A stretch of DNA of 64,000 nucleotides from Mycobacterium asiaticum (GCF_001673315.1 NZ_LZLQ01000015.1:186001-250000); one strand, 5' to 3'; shown: positions 1 through 10,967, counted from the stretch's first letter. The notes: a model not told the origin generated them from the sequence alone. A program made the numbers and translations.

Positions 1-351
1 CCGTCAGTCCAGTTCATCGCGGTGGAACCGGCCGCGTCGCCGGTGCTGTCCGGTGGCCAGAAGGGCCCACACCCGATTCAGGGCCTCGGCGCCGGATTCA
101 TTCCGCCGGTGCTGGACATGGCCCTGGTCGACGAGGTCGTCACCGTCGAGAACGAGGACGCGTTCACCCTGGCCCGTCGGCTGGCCAAGGAGGAAGGGCT
201 GCTGGTCGGGATCTCCTCGGGTGCCGCGGTCGCGGCCGCGCTCGAGGTGGCGCGCCGGCCCGAAAATGCCGGCAAGCTGATCGTGGTCGTGCTGCCCTCG
301 TCCGGTGAGCGCTACCTGAGCACCGCCCTGTTTTCGGATCTGAACGACTAG
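1..351 (+). CDS. cysK: Cysteine synthase (O-acetylserine sulfhydrylase), 3' part
   Basis: C-terminal 116 residues of a PLP-dependent O-acetylserine sulfhydrylase, which makes cysteine from O-acetylserine and sulfide in the cytoplasm. The reading frame is open from the first base. The visible part has the family's GLGAGFIP loop and the GISSGAA segment near the C-terminus; in this fold the latter helps bind the cofactor phosphate and lies well after the catalytic lysine, which is outside the window. The stop is 2 bases before cysE, so the two are surely co-transcribed: CysE makes the O-acetylserine this enzyme uses. By synteny this is CysK1 (Rv2334 type). The 5' end is cut by the window edge. 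Confidence 0.93.
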   Translation, partial: PSVQFIAVEPAASPVLSGGQKGPHPIQGLGAGFIPPVLDMALVDEVVTVENEDAFTLARRLAKEEGLLVGISSGAAVAAALEVARRPENAGKLIVVVLPSSGERYLSTALFSDLND

Positions 352-353
352 CG

Positions 354-1049
354 ATGCTCCAGGCGATACGGCGCGACATACGAGCCGCCCGGGAACGGGA
401 CCCGGCCGAGCCCACCGTGCTCGAAGTCGTCTTCGCCTACCCGGGTGTGCACGCCATCTGGGGCCACCGCATCAACCACTGGCTCTGGCAACGGGGAGTG
501 CGACTGCTGGCGCGGACCTTGTCGGAACTGAATCGGATCCTGACCGGGGTCGACATCCACCCTGGCGCCCAACTAGGGCCGGGCCTGTTCATCGACCACG
601 CGACCGGCGTCGTGATCGGGGAAACGGCAGAGGTGGGCGAAGACGTCACGATTTTCCACGGCGTGACCCTGGGCGGCACCGGCCGGGACCGCGGCAAACG
701 CCACCCCACCATCGGAGACCGGGTGACTATCGGTGCCGGAGCCAAGATCCTCGGCGCGATCAAGATCGGTGACGACAGCCGAATCGGTGCCAATTCCGTT
801 GTGGTCAAAGAGGTTCCGTCCAGTGCAGTGGTGGTCGGCGTCCCCGGTCAGGTGGTCAGCCGTCCCGGTCCAGCCAGCGAGGACGAATCCAAGCTGCCGG
901 ATCTGGTTGGTGTCAGCCTGAAGTCGTTGCTTACCCGGGTGGCCAGGTTGGAGGGCAAAAGCAACGGTGCACCCGCCGAGCAGCGGACCGAGCGTGTCAT
1001 CCGACCGCCGGAAGCCGGGGTTTGGCACGGCGAGGACTTCTCCATCTAA
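354..1049 (+). CDS. cysE: Serine O-acetyltransferase
   Basis: A 231-residue serine acetyltransferase that transfers acetyl from acetyl-CoA to serine, the first committed step of cysteine synthesis. Residues about 65-165 form the left-handed beta-helix of hexapeptide repeats, including the [15 protein letters not shown] stretch that carries the catalytic histidine and the acceptor-binding turn. The 60 or so C-terminal residues are mycobacteria-specific and low complexity. It starts 2 bases after cysK and shares its promoter. The length matches the mycobacterial enzyme (Rv2335 type, about 229 residues). No frameshift or odd codon use is seen. Confidence 0.95.
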   Translation: MLQAIRRDIRAARERDPAEPTVLEVVFAYPGVHAIWGHRINHWLWQRGVRLLARTLSELNRILTGVDIHPGAQLGPGLFIDHATGVVIGETAEVGEDVTIFHGVTLGGTGRDRGKRHPTIGDRVTIGAGAKILGAIKIGDDSRIGANSVVVKEVPSSAVVVGVPGQVVSRPGPASEDESKLPDLVGVSLKSLLTRVARLEGKSNGAPAEQRTERVIRPPEAGVWHGEDFSI

Positions 1050-1083
1050 GGAATATCGCGGTGCGGAAAGTGTTGGTGCGCTC

Positions 1084-1509
1084 GTGAGTTCTGTGGTGAT
1101 CGCAGCAGTGGCGATCGGTGCGGCGCTGGGTACCGCTAGCGTCCTCGGCGTTGTGGTCAACCGCCGCTCGGGTGTATTGCGGAACACCAATACTGTTGTT
1201 GGACAAGATAATTCAGATCTCAGCCTGTCGGAACATGGTCCGACTGTGGTGCATTTCAGCGCCGCTTGGTGTGGGCCGTGCGCTGCGGTGCGCCGCGTGG
1301 TCGACCAGGTGTGTGCCGATCTGCCCGATGTCGCTCATGTAGAAGTCGACATCGACGCGAACCCCGCCGCGGCCAAGCGACTGTCGGTGTTATCACTGCC
1401 CACCACGTTTATCTTCGATGCCGAAGGCCAGCAGCGTTACCGCAGCGCGGGGGTACCGAAAGCCGCCGATCTGCAGACCGCTCTGCAGCCCCTCAGAGGA
1501 GCACATTGA
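1084..1509 (+). CDS. Membrane-anchored thioredoxin-like protein
   Basis: A 141-residue protein from the GTG at 1084. An N-terminal hydrophobic segment (residues about 3-24) should anchor it in the membrane with the thioredoxin domain outside. The WCGPC redox motif is intact (about residues 60-64), and the cis-proline loop appears as LSLPTTF. The frame is open further upstream into cysE, but the GTG gives a clean membrane anchor and avoids the overlap. It overlaps the next gene (a DUF4395 membrane protein) by one base, TGATG, so the two are translationally coupled. That pairing recurs in actinobacteria and suggests a periplasmic thiol-disulfide system. The substrate is unknown. Confidence 0.82.
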   Translation: MSSVVIAAVAIGAALGTASVLGVVVNRRSGVLRNTNTVVGQDNSDLSLSEHGPTVVHFSAAWCGPCAAVRRVVDQVCADLPDVAHVEVDIDANPAAAKRLSVLSLPTTFIFDAEGQQRYRSAGVPKAADLQTALQPLRGAH

Positions 1510-1958
1510 TGCCATCCGATCCCAGCCAGGTAGATGTCCGGGGCCCGCGTTTCGCCGCGTGGATCACCACCACGGTGCTGGTATCGACGCTGGTGGTGTC
1601 GGTATTCAGTCAAGTCGCGGCGGCGGTGATTCTGGGCGTGCAGGCAATCGTCTTCGCGCTCAGCGCGGTTCGCGGCCCGCGCAACAGTCCGTACGGATTG
1701 GTGTTCGCCAAACTGGTGGCGCCGCGGCTGAGTCCGGTCCGCGAGCGTGAGCCGGTGCCGCCGTTGAAATTCGCGCAACTAGTGGGGTTGGTGTTCGCGG
1801 TGATCGGAGTGATCGGTTTCGCGGCCGGGCTTACTTTGACCGGCGTGGTCGCGACCGCCTTCGCCTTGTTCGCCGCTTTCCTCAATGCAGCCTTCGGGAT
1901 CTGTCTGGGCTGCCAGATGTACCCGTTGGTGGCACGGTTTCGCCGGGCACCTGCGTAA
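1509..1958 (+). CDS. DUF4395 integral membrane protein
   Basis: A 149-residue membrane protein with four hydrophobic segments (about residues 17-37, 38-54, 85-105 and 108-128). It carries a CLGC pair in the last segment (FGICLGCQMYPL), diagnostic of the DUF4395 family. These proteins often sit beside thioredoxin-like genes, as here, and the cysteine pair may exchange electrons with the upstream thioredoxin; that role is inference. The ATG start overlaps the upstream stop. The last 77 bases overlap, antiparallel, the end of the minus-strand gene at 1882-2607. Confidence 0.82.
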   Translation: MPSDPSQVDVRGPRFAAWITTTVLVSTLVVSVFSQVAAAVILGVQAIVFALSAVRGPRNSPYGLVFAKLVAPRLSPVREREPVPPLKFAQLVGLVFAVIGVIGFAAGLTLTGVVATAFALFAAFLNAAFGICLGCQMYPLVARFRRAPA

Positions 1959-2607
1959 TCGTCGAATTATCTACTGGTAGATCGGAAGGCGACGGATCCC
2001 CAGGACGAACTGTCTCGGCCTGCTGCAGGCCGGGTTGTGCAACTTGTACCACCAGATCGGCGTCCCACGCGCGCCGCAGCAATCCCGGCACGTCGATGTG
2101 CATCGCAGCGTCGAAGCTGGGACTCGACATCAGGTCTTTCACGTAGGACAGGACTTGCTCGGCGACCGTTTCCTCTACCCCGCCGACCCAGCCGATAACG
2201 CGAGCACCAACGCCGCCAGGATCAACGGCCGTACGAATGTGATGTTTCTGCACTTCCTCGAGTTCGACCGTTACCGTGCACGGCGGGTCCAACCGCAACC
2301 GAAATCTGATCTGCACCTCTACCTTGCCGCGGTAGCGGAAGATTTGCTTGGCCAACTGCACCTTGACCCGTAGGGCTATTGGGACCGTGACGATTTGGCG
2401 CCAGTAATCGTCTTCGCACACAGCGACGCCGACCGCACCGCGGGTTCCGAGCGCTGTTGCGGACGCGATCTTGCCCGGGCCAGCCGCAAGGGGACCGATC
2501 GCGATCTGATCGCCGACCAAGCGGGCCACTACCTCAGCAACCCGGTCCGGCGGCGCCGCTGCAAGTAGAACGAGGCGAGTGAATTCTTCGGCGGTTAATT
2601 CGCCCAC
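1882..2607 (-). CDS. Unrecognised mycobacterial protein
   Basis: A 241-residue soluble protein that I do not recognise. The GTG at 2607 is preferred because a GGGAG ribosome site lies 6 bases upstream; an ATG at 2631 lacks one. The N-terminus is predicted helical. The middle (about residues 60-150) is beta-rich with alternating charged and hydrophobic residues, somewhat like lipid-binding DUF2993 or TULIP-type proteins, though this is weak. The last 50 residues are low-complexity, rich in proline, serine and threonine. It has no signal peptide, membrane segment or cysteine cluster. Its 3' end overlaps the convergent DUF4395 gene by 77 bases. Confidence 0.6.
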   Translation of the reverse strand: MGELTAEEFTRLVLLAAAPPDRVAEVVARLVGDQIAIGPLAAGPGKIASATALGTRGAVGVAVCEDDYWRQIVTVPIALRVKVQLAKQIFRYRGKVEVQIRFRLRLDPPCTVTVELEEVQKHHIRTAVDPGGVGARVIGWVGGVEETVAEQVLSYVKDLMSSPSFDAAMHIDVPGLLRRAWDADLVVQVAQPGLQQAETVRPGDPSPSDLPVDNSTITQVPGETVPPTGTSGSPDRSRRLH

Positions 2608-2903
2608 GGAATTCTCCCTGCCACGTCGCATGTCGATCCGGATGTTGCTCCAACGCTCGCCTCGTCAGCACATGTGCGTCAAAGCGTGCGTTGCGACCTA
2701 CTAGCGGGCAACTTAGTGCCCGAGCTAGGTGACCGAAGACCAGGGATGCTGAGCCGTCCGAAGCGCGTTGTGAGTGAGATAGCCCGCAAGAACTTTCACG
2801 GGGACATGCCTGGCACGTCACTGCTCGCCACGCCTACTCAGGAAACACGCTCGACGTGCATGACCCAGTTATTAGCCGAGCAGAACAAATCCGCCAAATC
2901 AGG

Positions 2904-2976
<73 letters not shown>

Positions 2977-3130
2977 CTATCAGTCCAGCGGAGGCTGGTG
3001 CTGATCGCGGGATGACTCTAGCGTACTGGCAAGGCTGGACCCAACCGGACCCGACTCGAGCGGGCGCGGCCATTCTCAGCCGAATGAGGCAGGATGGAGC
3101 CAGTCGCAATTCTTTCTCGGAGGGACCGTT

Positions 3131-3415
3131 TTGATCGGGTATGTCGCTGTGTTGGGCGTGGGTTACGTGCTGGGCACGAAGGCGGGGCGCCGCCGCTACG
3201 AGCAGATCGCAGGCACCTACCGCGCGGTCACCGCAAGTCCCGTTGCCAGATCGCTGATCGAAGGCGGCCGTCGCAAGATCGCCAATCGCATTTCCCCCGA
3301 TACCGGATTCGTGACGCTGGCCGAGATCGACAGTCAGACGAGCGTGGTGGATCGCGAGGTCGAGCGCCTTGACCTCCACCCGGAACGCGAACCGCAGGTG
3401 AACGCCGCACGCTGA
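3131..3415 (+). CDS. Small membrane-associated protein (Rv2342-like)
   Basis: A 94-residue protein with a single N-terminal hydrophobic segment (residues 2-15) followed by the basic motif GTKAGRRRYEQI, common in small actinobacterial envelope proteins. The rest is hydrophilic. The TTG start at 3131 is set by a GGAGGGA ribosome site 6 bases upstream. It sits between tRNA-Asn and dnaG, exactly where M. tuberculosis has Rv2342, and it converges on dnaG with only 13 bases between them. Function is unknown; the motif suggests a membrane-anchored protein facing the cytoplasm. Confidence 0.78.
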   Translation: MIGYVAVLGVGYVLGTKAGRRRYEQIAGTYRAVTASPVARSLIEGGRRKIANRISPDTGFVTLAEIDSQTSVVDREVERLDLHPEREPQVNAAR

Positions 3416-3428
3416 CGTACAGCGCGCG

Positions 3429-5387
3429 TCAGGCGGTCAGGTCGTCGCCACTGGCCTGTTGCAGCAGGCTGCGCCGGTAGGCCTCCATCGCGACCAGGTC
3501 GCCGAACAACGCGTGGTATTCGTCGCCTTGTTCGATCGGTGACATACGCTGCAGCTTGGACTTCACCTCGGCGATCTGCCGGCCCATCCACACCTCCTGC
3601 AGGCGGGCCAATACCCCGGAGATATAGCGGGGCAGCTGCTCGTCCTCAGCACGGATGGATTCGACCCCCAACTCACTGATCAAGCCCGCGGTCAGTGTCG
3701 AATCGGTCTGCTGGCGCACCATGTCCAGCCACTGCGCGCCGCTGACCCCGGTCGAGGTGCCGCCGGCAGCCTCGACAGCTGCCCGCACCGCCGCATACCC
3801 GGGATGGGTGAAACTCTCCACGGTCAGCGTGTCGAACACCGGCCCGGCTAGTGCCGGAAACTGCAACGCGGATTTGAGCGCCTCACGCTGCGGCCACAGC
3901 GTCGGGTCGCGCGGATCAGGACGCGCGCCCGCGGACCCCCCGCCGGCGGATCCGGGAGCGGATTCCCGCAGGGCGCGGCGCGGCGCCCTGGCACCGGTCC
4001 CGGGGCCGGTGGGCTTCTTGGCGTCGCCGCGCACCCGGTCGATGACCTGAGCGACGTCGTCCCAACCGACCCACCCGGCCAATTGCCGCGCGTACTCGTC
4101 GCGCAGCGTGGGGTCCTTGATTCGGGCCACCATCGGAACGCAGCGACGCAGTGCTGCCACCCGACCCTCGGCGCTGTCCAGGTCCAGCTCGGCAAGCGAG
4201 GCGCGAATCGCGAACTCGAACAACGGTGTTCGACGGGCGACCAGGTCACGCAGCGCCCCGTCACCGGACTTCAGCCGCAGGTCGCACGGGTCCATGCCGT
4301 CGGGTGCGACCGCGACGAAGGACTGCCCAGCCAAATTCTGCTCACCCTCGAAGGCCTTGAGCGCAGCGGACTGTCCGGCCTGGTCGCCGTCAAAGACGTA
4401 GATCAACTCGCCGCGAAAGAAGCTGTCATCCATCATCAGCCTGCGCAGCATGGCGAGGTGCTCGTCACCGAACGCAGTGCCGCAGGACGCGACCGCGGTG
4501 GTCACCCCGGCCAGATGCATCGCCATCACGTCGGTATAGCCCTCGACAACCACCGCCTGGTGCCCCTTGGCTATGTCGCGTTTGGCCAGATCGAGCCCGA
4601 ACAGCACCGACGATTTTTTGTACAGCACCGTCTCGGGGGTGTTGACGTATTTGGCTTCCATGGGGTCGTCGTCGAACAAACGCCGGGCCCCGAACCCGAT
4701 GACCTCGCCGGTCGAGGTGCGGATGGGCCAGAGCAGCCGCCGGTGGAAACGGTCGATCGGACCGCGGCGCCCCTGCCGGGAAAGGCCGGCGGCTTCCAGC
4801 TCTTTGAACTCAAAGCCCTTGCGCTGCAGATGTTTTGTCAGCTTGTCCCAACCCGACGGGGCGAAACCACAACCGAATCGACCGGCCGCCTCGGCGTCGA
4901 AGCTGCGCTCGGTCAGGTACTTGCGGGCCGGGGCGGCCTCATCGGACTGCAAAGCCTCGGCGTAGAACGCGGCCGCTGCCGCGTTGGCGGCGACCAGCCT
5001 GCTGCGGCTGCCGCGGTCGCGCTGCACACTAGTGGCCGAACCGGTGTAGGTGATGGTGTGACCGATCCGGTCGGCCAGCATTTCCACGGCCTCGACGAAG
5101 CTGACGTGTTCGATCTTTTGGATGAACGCATAGACGTCCCCGCCCTCACCGCAGCCAAAGCAGTGAAAGTGCCCGTGATTGGGCCGCACGTGAAATGACG
5201 GTGATTTCTCGTTGTGGAACGGGCATAGACCTTTGAGCGAGTCAGCGCCCGCGCGCTTCAGCTGAACGTAGTCGCCGACGACGTCCTCGATCATGGCCCG
5301 TTCCCGGATAGCGGCGATGTCGCGGTCGGCGATCCTGGATCGCCCGCCGGAACGGCCCGTATCCCTTGGACCCAGCGGACTCGACAC
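3429..5387 (-). CDS. dnaG: DNA primase
   Basis: A 652-residue primase that makes RNA primers for chromosome replication. An N-terminal CHCC zinc-binding domain is visible (CPFHNEKS and CFGCGEGG, about residues 55-85). The TOPRIM catalytic core follows (VVEGYTDVMAMH, then IYVFDGDQAG with the acidic metal ligands). The C-terminal region (about residues 500-650) is the helicase-binding part. A proline/glycine/arginine-rich linker lies between core and C-terminus. The GTG start at 5387 is 17 bases after the dgt stop, so dgt-dnaG form an operon, as in other mycobacteria. A shorter start near the SRIADRDIAAIRE segment is possible. Confidence 0.97.
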   Translation of the reverse strand: MSSPLGPRDTGRSGGRSRIADRDIAAIRERAMIEDVVGDYVQLKRAGADSLKGLCPFHNEKSPSFHVRPNHGHFHCFGCGEGGDVYAFIQKIEHVSFVEAVEMLADRIGHTITYTGSATSVQRDRGSRSRLVAANAAAAAFYAEALQSDEAAPARKYLTERSFDAEAAGRFGCGFAPSGWDKLTKHLQRKGFEFKELEAAGLSRQGRRGPIDRFHRRLLWPIRTSTGEVIGFGARRLFDDDPMEAKYVNTPETVLYKKSSVLFGLDLAKRDIAKGHQAVVVEGYTDVMAMHLAGVTTAVASCGTAFGDEHLAMLRRLMMDDSFFRGELIYVFDGDQAGQSAALKAFEGEQNLAGQSFVAVAPDGMDPCDLRLKSGDGALRDLVARRTPLFEFAIRASLAELDLDSAEGRVAALRRCVPMVARIKDPTLRDEYARQLAGWVGWDDVAQVIDRVRGDAKKPTGPGTGARAPRRALRESAPGSAGGGSAGARPDPRDPTLWPQREALKSALQFPALAGPVFDTLTVESFTHPGYAAVRAAVEAAGGTSTGVSGAQWLDMVRQQTDSTLTAGLISELGVESIRAEDEQLPRYISGVLARLQEVWMGRQIAEVKSKLQRMSPIEQGDEYHALFGDLVAMEAYRRSLLQQASGDDLTA

Positions 5388-5404
5388 GGGGCTAGTCTAG
5401 GCGC

Positions 5405-6715
5405 TCAGCGCGTGGCGGCATCCCCAAGTTGACCAACGTCGATGCGCTCCAACCGGCCTTCGGTGTACGAGGCGATCTGATCGACGATGACGCGCAGTCG
5501 CGCCGCGTCGTCTGCTGCGCTGCTGAACGCCGCGGCAAACATGGGGTCCAGCGTTTGGGGGGCTCCGGCCTGCAACCAGTGCGCTACCCGGTGGATCCGT
5601 TCGCGCTGCCGTGCCTGGGTTTCGAGATGCCGCGGATCGGACATGATGAATTGCAGCGCAAGGATTTTCAATAAGGCTACTTCCGCGCGCACCAACTCAG
5701 GCACCACCAGATCAGCCTGGTAACGCACCACCGGGCCGGGGCCGGCCGCGGCACGGGTAGTCGCGATCGCGGCGGTGGCGAAGCGGCCGACCAGCTCGCT
5801 GGTCAACCGCTTCAGCGCGACCGCCGCTGTCAGCGTCGCGTCGTACTTGCCGACCGCGGCAACCACCGGCAGCCCCGACAATCGCCGCGCGGCCTCCATC
5901 AATTCGTCGGCGCGGACCCGGGGAAATTCGCGCTCCCCCAGCTTCGCCAGCCCGGCCGCGTCGTCCTCGTCGCCTAGCACCCGCAGGTCGATGCGTTCGG
6001 AGACGACGCCGTCCTCCACGTCGTGCACGGAATAGGCGACGTCGTCGGCCCAGTCCATCACCTGGGCTTCCAGGCACGGACGGCCGGACGGGGCACCGGT
6101 GCGCAACCAGGCGGCGGCCGCGCGGTCGTCGTCGTAGAAACCGAACTTGCTGCTGTTGCCGGGCCCGTCCCCTTGCGACCACGGATATTTCGTGACGGCG
6201 TCGAGCGAAGCGCGCGTCAGGTTCAGTCCGGCGCTGCGACCGGCCGGGTCGAGGACTTTGGGTTCGAGGCTGGTCAGAATTCGGAAGTTCTGCGCGTTGC
6301 CTTCGAAACCGCCGTAGCCTGCGGCGACCTCGTTGAGCGCCCGCTCGCCGTTGTGTCCGTACGGCGGGTGTCCGATGTCGTGTGCCAGGCCGGCCAGCTC
6401 GACCAGATCGAGGTCGCAGCCCAACCCGATCGCCATCCCCCGCCCGATCTGGGCGACCTCAAGCGAATGCGTCAATCGGGTGCGGGGAGTATCGCCTTCA
6501 CGAGGGCCGACGACCTGCGTCTTGTCCGCCAGCCGACGCAGCGCGGCACTGTGCAGCACCCGCGCCCGGTCGCGGGCGAAGTCGGTACGGTGCTGTCCTT
6601 CCGTGCCCGGCAGACCTGCAGACTTCGGCGCTTCGAGTACCCGCCGTTGACGGTCCACCTCGTCATAGGGGTCGTCATAGGGGTCGTCGTAGGGGTCGCG
6701 CTGATCGGTGCTCAC
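5405..6715 (-). CDS. dgt: dGTP triphosphohydrolase
   Basis: A 436-residue HD-domain dNTPase that hydrolyses dGTP to deoxyguanosine and triphosphate. The metal-binding HD pattern is intact: RLTHSLEV, then [16 protein letters not shown]. The start is taken at the GTG at 6715, matching the N-terminus of mycobacterial Dgt; the frame stays open 20 codons further. Just after the start there is a threefold DPYD repeat (see the repeat at 6658-6697) where I recall a single copy in M. tuberculosis. It is the first gene of the dgt-dnaG operon, which ties nucleotide-pool control to priming. Confidence 0.93.
   Translation of the reverse strand: MSTDQRDPYDDPYDDPYDEVDRQRRVLEAPKSAGLPGTEGQHRTDFARDRARVLHSAALRRLADKTQVVGPREGDTPRTRLTHSLEVAQIGRGMAIGLGCDLDLVELAGLAHDIGHPPYGHNGERALNEVAAGYGGFEGNAQNFRILTSLEPKVLDPAGRSAGLNLTRASLDAVTKYPWSQGDGPGNSSKFGFYDDDRAAAAWLRTGAPSGRPCLEAQVMDWADDVAYSVHDVEDGVVSERIDLRVLGDEDDAAGLAKLGEREFPRVRADELMEAARRLSGLPVVAAVGKYDATLTAAVALKRLTSELVGRFATAAIATTRAAAGPGPVVRYQADLVVPELVRAEVALLKILALQFIMSDPRHLETQARQRERIHRVAHWLQAGAPQTLDPMFAAAFSSAADDAARLRVIVDQIASYTEGRLERIDVGQLGDAATR
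6658..6697 (-). repeat. 12-bp tandem repeat coding DPYD in dgt
   Basis: Three near-identical 12-bp units (GTCGTCATAGGG on the plus strand, the last with one change) encode a [12 protein letters not shown] tract near the N-terminus of Dgt, before the catalytic domain. The unit length keeps the frame, so copy number can vary without harming the enzyme. Confidence 0.8.
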
Positions 6716-6909
6716 CGACCCACAGTCTGCCAGGGACGTCCGGGGAACTCCGTCAACGCCGGTGGTCGTCGTCACGCGGGTGCGGACAGGCGGTTAAGCC
6801 GGGACAAGACGGGTACACGTCGGCTCTCTGGGTCGGATCCAGCGTTGACGAGAGTCAGCGGTTAGAAACCGTGAACTGGCCCCGGCCGACTACGGCGTGA
6901 CGCCGGTAA

Positions 6910-7893
<984 letters not shown>

Positions 7894-7902
7894 CTTCTGG
7901 CT

Positions 7903-7938
7903 GGGGGCGCGGTCCGGCCCGCGATCGACCGCGCCCCC
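7903..7938 (+). terminator. Strong hairpin after the Ag85-like gene
   Basis: A perfect 12-bp stem (GGGGGCGCGGTC paired with GACCGCGCCCCC) around a 12-base loop lies 10 bases after the stop codon. There is no U-tract, as is common for intrinsic terminators in mycobacteria. It separates this gene from the downstream TPM-domain gene. Confidence 0.7.
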
Positions 7939-7991
7939 GCGCTTACCGGCACCAAAACCACCATCGCCGCACCGAAGGTTTAATTGGCGAT

Positions 7992-9989
7992 ATGCGCATT
8001 GCCCGGCTACTGAGCCTGTTACTGACGATCGCGGGTCTGGCCGGGGGGTTGTTGTTGCTGGCACCGCCAGCCGATGCGCAGCCACCGTTCCGGTTGCCCA
8101 GTCAGATCACCGACAACGCGGGGGTGTTGTCGGACCCCGACCGCGCCGCCGTTTCCTCCGCAGTCGACAAGCTCTACGCCGATCGCCACATCCGGCTGTG
8201 GGTCGTCTACGTCGACAACTTCTCCGGACAAACCGCGATGAACTGGGCCCAGCGCACCTTGCAGGCGAGCGAGTTGAACAACCGTGACGCGCTGCTGGCG
8301 GTGTCCACCACCGGTCGCGCGTACGCCTTCCTGGTGCCCAACGGGGTACCGAACGTCAACGCGAGCCAGGTCGACAGACTGCGACAAAACCAGATCGAAC
8401 CCGCACTGCGCAACGGTGATTGGCGCGGGGCGGCCATCGCCGCCGCCACCGGGCTCAATGCATCGCCCAGTTCGACGGGGCCCTACGCGCTGCTGGGCGT
8501 GCTCGGCGGCATCGTCATCGCCCTGCTGGTGCTGCTCCTGGTGATGCGCGTCCGCGCCCGGCGACGACGCGCGAACGCCACCGCCGCCGCTCGGCGCGTC
8601 GATCCCACCGACGCGAACGCGCTGTCCGCGGTGCCGCTGGACATCCTCGACGACCTTTCCCGGACGAAGGTAGTCGAAGTCGACAATGCGATACGGACCA
8701 GCTCCAACGAGCTCGCACTGGCGATCGAGGAGTTTGGCGAAGAACGGACCAGGCCGTTCACCGAGGCGGTGAACAGCGCCAAAACCGCTCTGTCCCAAGC
8801 GTTCACGGTGCGACAGCAGCTCGATGACGCGATACCTGAGACGCCGGCTCAGCGCCGAGAAATGCTGACCCGGGTGATTGTTTCGGCGGCCAACGCCGAC
8901 CGCGAATTGGAGTCGCAGACTGAGGCGTTCGAGCAGCTGCGCGATCTGGTGATCAACGCGCCCTCGCGCCTCGATGCGCTGACCCAGCGTTACGTCGAAC
9001 TCACCACCCGGATCGAGCCGGCCCAGCGGCACCTCCTCGAGTTGCACGAAGAGTTCGGCGCGACGGCGCTCACCCCGGTATCGGGCAACGTCGAGACCGC
9101 CAAGGAACGGCTGGAATTCGCCGACCGCAACATCAGCGCCGCCCGCGAGCTGGCCGGCCAAGCAGTCAGTGGCCAACAGAGCCGGCTGGTGGATGCGGTG
9201 CGTGCGGCGGAATCCGCACTGGGACAGGCTCGTTCACTGCTCGATGCGGTGGACAGCGCGGCCGGCGACATCCGGCACGCCGTCGCAAACCTGCCGGCGC
9301 TCGTTGCCGACGCACAAACGGCCATCAAGCGTGCGAACGAGCAGTTGCATCAGGCCGGCACCAAGTCATCCCACAGCGGCGAGTTGATCGCCGCGCGTGA
9401 TGCGACCGCCCGCGCGCTGGACGGCGCGAGTGGCGGTGTTCGGGACATTGCCGATCCGTTGGGCGCCTTCGCGCAGCTAGCCAAGACGGATGCGGAACTC
9501 AACCGGTTGCTGGCCACCATGGCTCAGGAGCGGGCCAACGCCGAACGGCTCAACCGTTCCTTCGAGCAGGCGCTGTTCACCGCGGAGTCACGGGTGCGTG
9601 CGGTGTCTGAATACATCGACACCCGCCGCGGCAGCGTCGGTCCCGAGGCCCGCACCCGGCTCGCCGAGGCCAAGCGCCAACTCGAGGCCGCGCACGAGAG
9701 AAGAGCGACAAATCTGACCGAGGCAATCGCTTACGCCAACGGGGCGTCGACGCTGGCCGCTCACGCGCAGTCTCTGGCCAACGCCGATGTTCAGTCGGCC
9801 CAACGCTCCTACACCAGTCGCGCGGACAGCAATACCGGCGCGATCCTGGGCGGCATCATCATCGGCAACCTGCTGAGCGGCGGCCTGCGAGGTGGCTTCG
9901 GCGGTTGGAGCCCGACCTCGTTCGGTGGCTCCGGTTCCTCCGCAGGCTCATCCGGTGGTGGCTGGATGGGTGGCGGCGGCCGATTCTAG
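7992..9989 (+). CDS. TPM-domain membrane protein (Rv2345-like)
   Basis: A 665-residue exported protein. The N-terminal signal segment (residues 1-29) is followed by a TPM domain (about residues 33-160), a fold tied to envelope or photosystem II repair and, in some members, phosphatase activity. A transmembrane helix (about residues 167-187) with a basic stop (RVRARRRRA) leads to a long alanine/glutamate/arginine-rich, coiled-coil-prone cytoplasmic region (about 200-600). The glycine/serine-rich C-terminus resembles the GGG tails of TPM proteins. The ATG at 7992 is chosen because it begins the signal peptide. Length and layout match Rv2345 (about 660 residues). Precise function is unknown. Confidence 0.88.
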   Translation: MRIARLLSLLLTIAGLAGGLLLLAPPADAQPPFRLPSQITDNAGVLSDPDRAAVSSAVDKLYADRHIRLWVVYVDNFSGQTAMNWAQRTLQASELNNRDALLAVSTTGRAYAFLVPNGVPNVNASQVDRLRQNQIEPALRNGDWRGAAIAAATGLNASPSSTGPYALLGVLGGIVIALLVLLLVMRVRARRRRANATAAARRVDPTDANALSAVPLDILDDLSRTKVVEVDNAIRTSSNELALAIEEFGEERTRPFTEAVNSAKTALSQAFTVRQQLDDAIPETPAQRREMLTRVIVSAANADRELESQTEAFEQLRDLVINAPSRLDALTQRYVELTTRIEPAQRHLLELHEEFGATALTPVSGNVETAKERLEFADRNISAARELAGQAVSGQQSRLVDAVRAAESALGQARSLLDAVDSAAGDIRHAVANLPALVADAQTAIKRANEQLHQAGTKSSHSGELIAARDATARALDGASGGVRDIADPLGAFAQLAKTDAELNRLLATMAQERANAERLNRSFEQALFTAESRVRAVSEYIDTRRGSVGPEARTRLAEAKRQLEAAHERRATNLTEAIAYANGASTLAAHAQSLANADVQSAQRSYTSRADSNTGAILGGIIIGNLLSGGLRGGFGGWSPTSFGGSGSSAGSSGGGWMGGGGRF

Positions 9990-10193
9990 GCGCTCGGTTT
10001 TTACTCGGCTTACCGTCTTCCTCGGCTCAGCGTCTCTTACCCGGCTTAGCGTCCTACCCGGATAGCCCGGAAATGGGACTGCGCACGCCTGCGGGCGGGA
10101 GCGTGAGCCCCCACGCGCAGGACGTGCGCAGTCAATCGGTGCGGACTAGCACACCACCGCTAGCCGAGCGGTGCGCTGCCGCGATCCGTTCTC

Positions 10194-10478
10194 TCAGGCC
10201 CAGCTGGACCCGACGGCGCTGTCCGTCTGCGCCATGTTGTTGCCGGCGCTCTGAACCTTCTGGCCGTGCTGGTTGGCCTGCTCGTAGATCACCTGGAAGT
10301 TCCGGCCCAGCTGGGCAATGAACTCCTGGCAAGCCACCGAACCGGCGCCGCCCCAGAAGTCACCGGCAGCCAGCACATCGCGAACGATGGCCTGGTGCTC
10401 GGCCTCCAAGTTGGCGGCCTGGGCGCGGATGAGCGCGCCGTGCGCGTCGACGTCACCGAACTGGTAATTAATGGTCAT
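10194..10478 (-). CDS. esxO: ESAT-6-like protein, EsxN/EsxO subfamily
   Basis: A 94-residue WXG100 protein of the Mtb9.9 subfamily (EsxI/L/N/O/V). The diagnostic WGG turn lies in the middle (GDFWGGAGSVACQEF) between two helices, and the ends MTINYQFGDVDAHG and GSSWA are typical. It would form a heterodimer with the upstream-encoded EsxP-type partner and be exported by a type VII system, ESX-5 by family association. It is the second gene of a two-gene operon, 62 bases after esxP. Members of this subfamily are nearly identical, so the letter is assigned by synteny (Rv2346c position) only. Confidence 0.93.
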   Translation of the reverse strand: MTINYQFGDVDAHGALIRAQAANLEAEHQAIVRDVLAAGDFWGGAGSVACQEFIAQLGRNFQVIYEQANQHGQKVQSAGNNMAQTDSAVGSSWA

Positions 10479-10540
10479 TGAACCTGTTCTCCTTGTTTTG
10501 TGAATGTTTATGCGTTGCAGCGGCTTTCGCCGCAGACGAG

Positions 10541-10930
<390 letters not shown>

Positions 10931-10967
10931 TCACCCGTTAGCAACGACAGTCGTCCCCCTCTCTTGA

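Noticed and set aside
4083..5198. 371-codon open frame on the plus strand opposite dnaG
   Set aside because: It is the antisense shadow of dnaG: high-GC codon bias opens the opposite frame. No start signal, motif or family fits.
8019..9176. 385-codon minus-strand frame opposite the TPM-domain gene
   Set aside because: Low-complexity product and no ribosome site; the plus strand encodes the Rv2345-like protein with a signal peptide and TPM domain.
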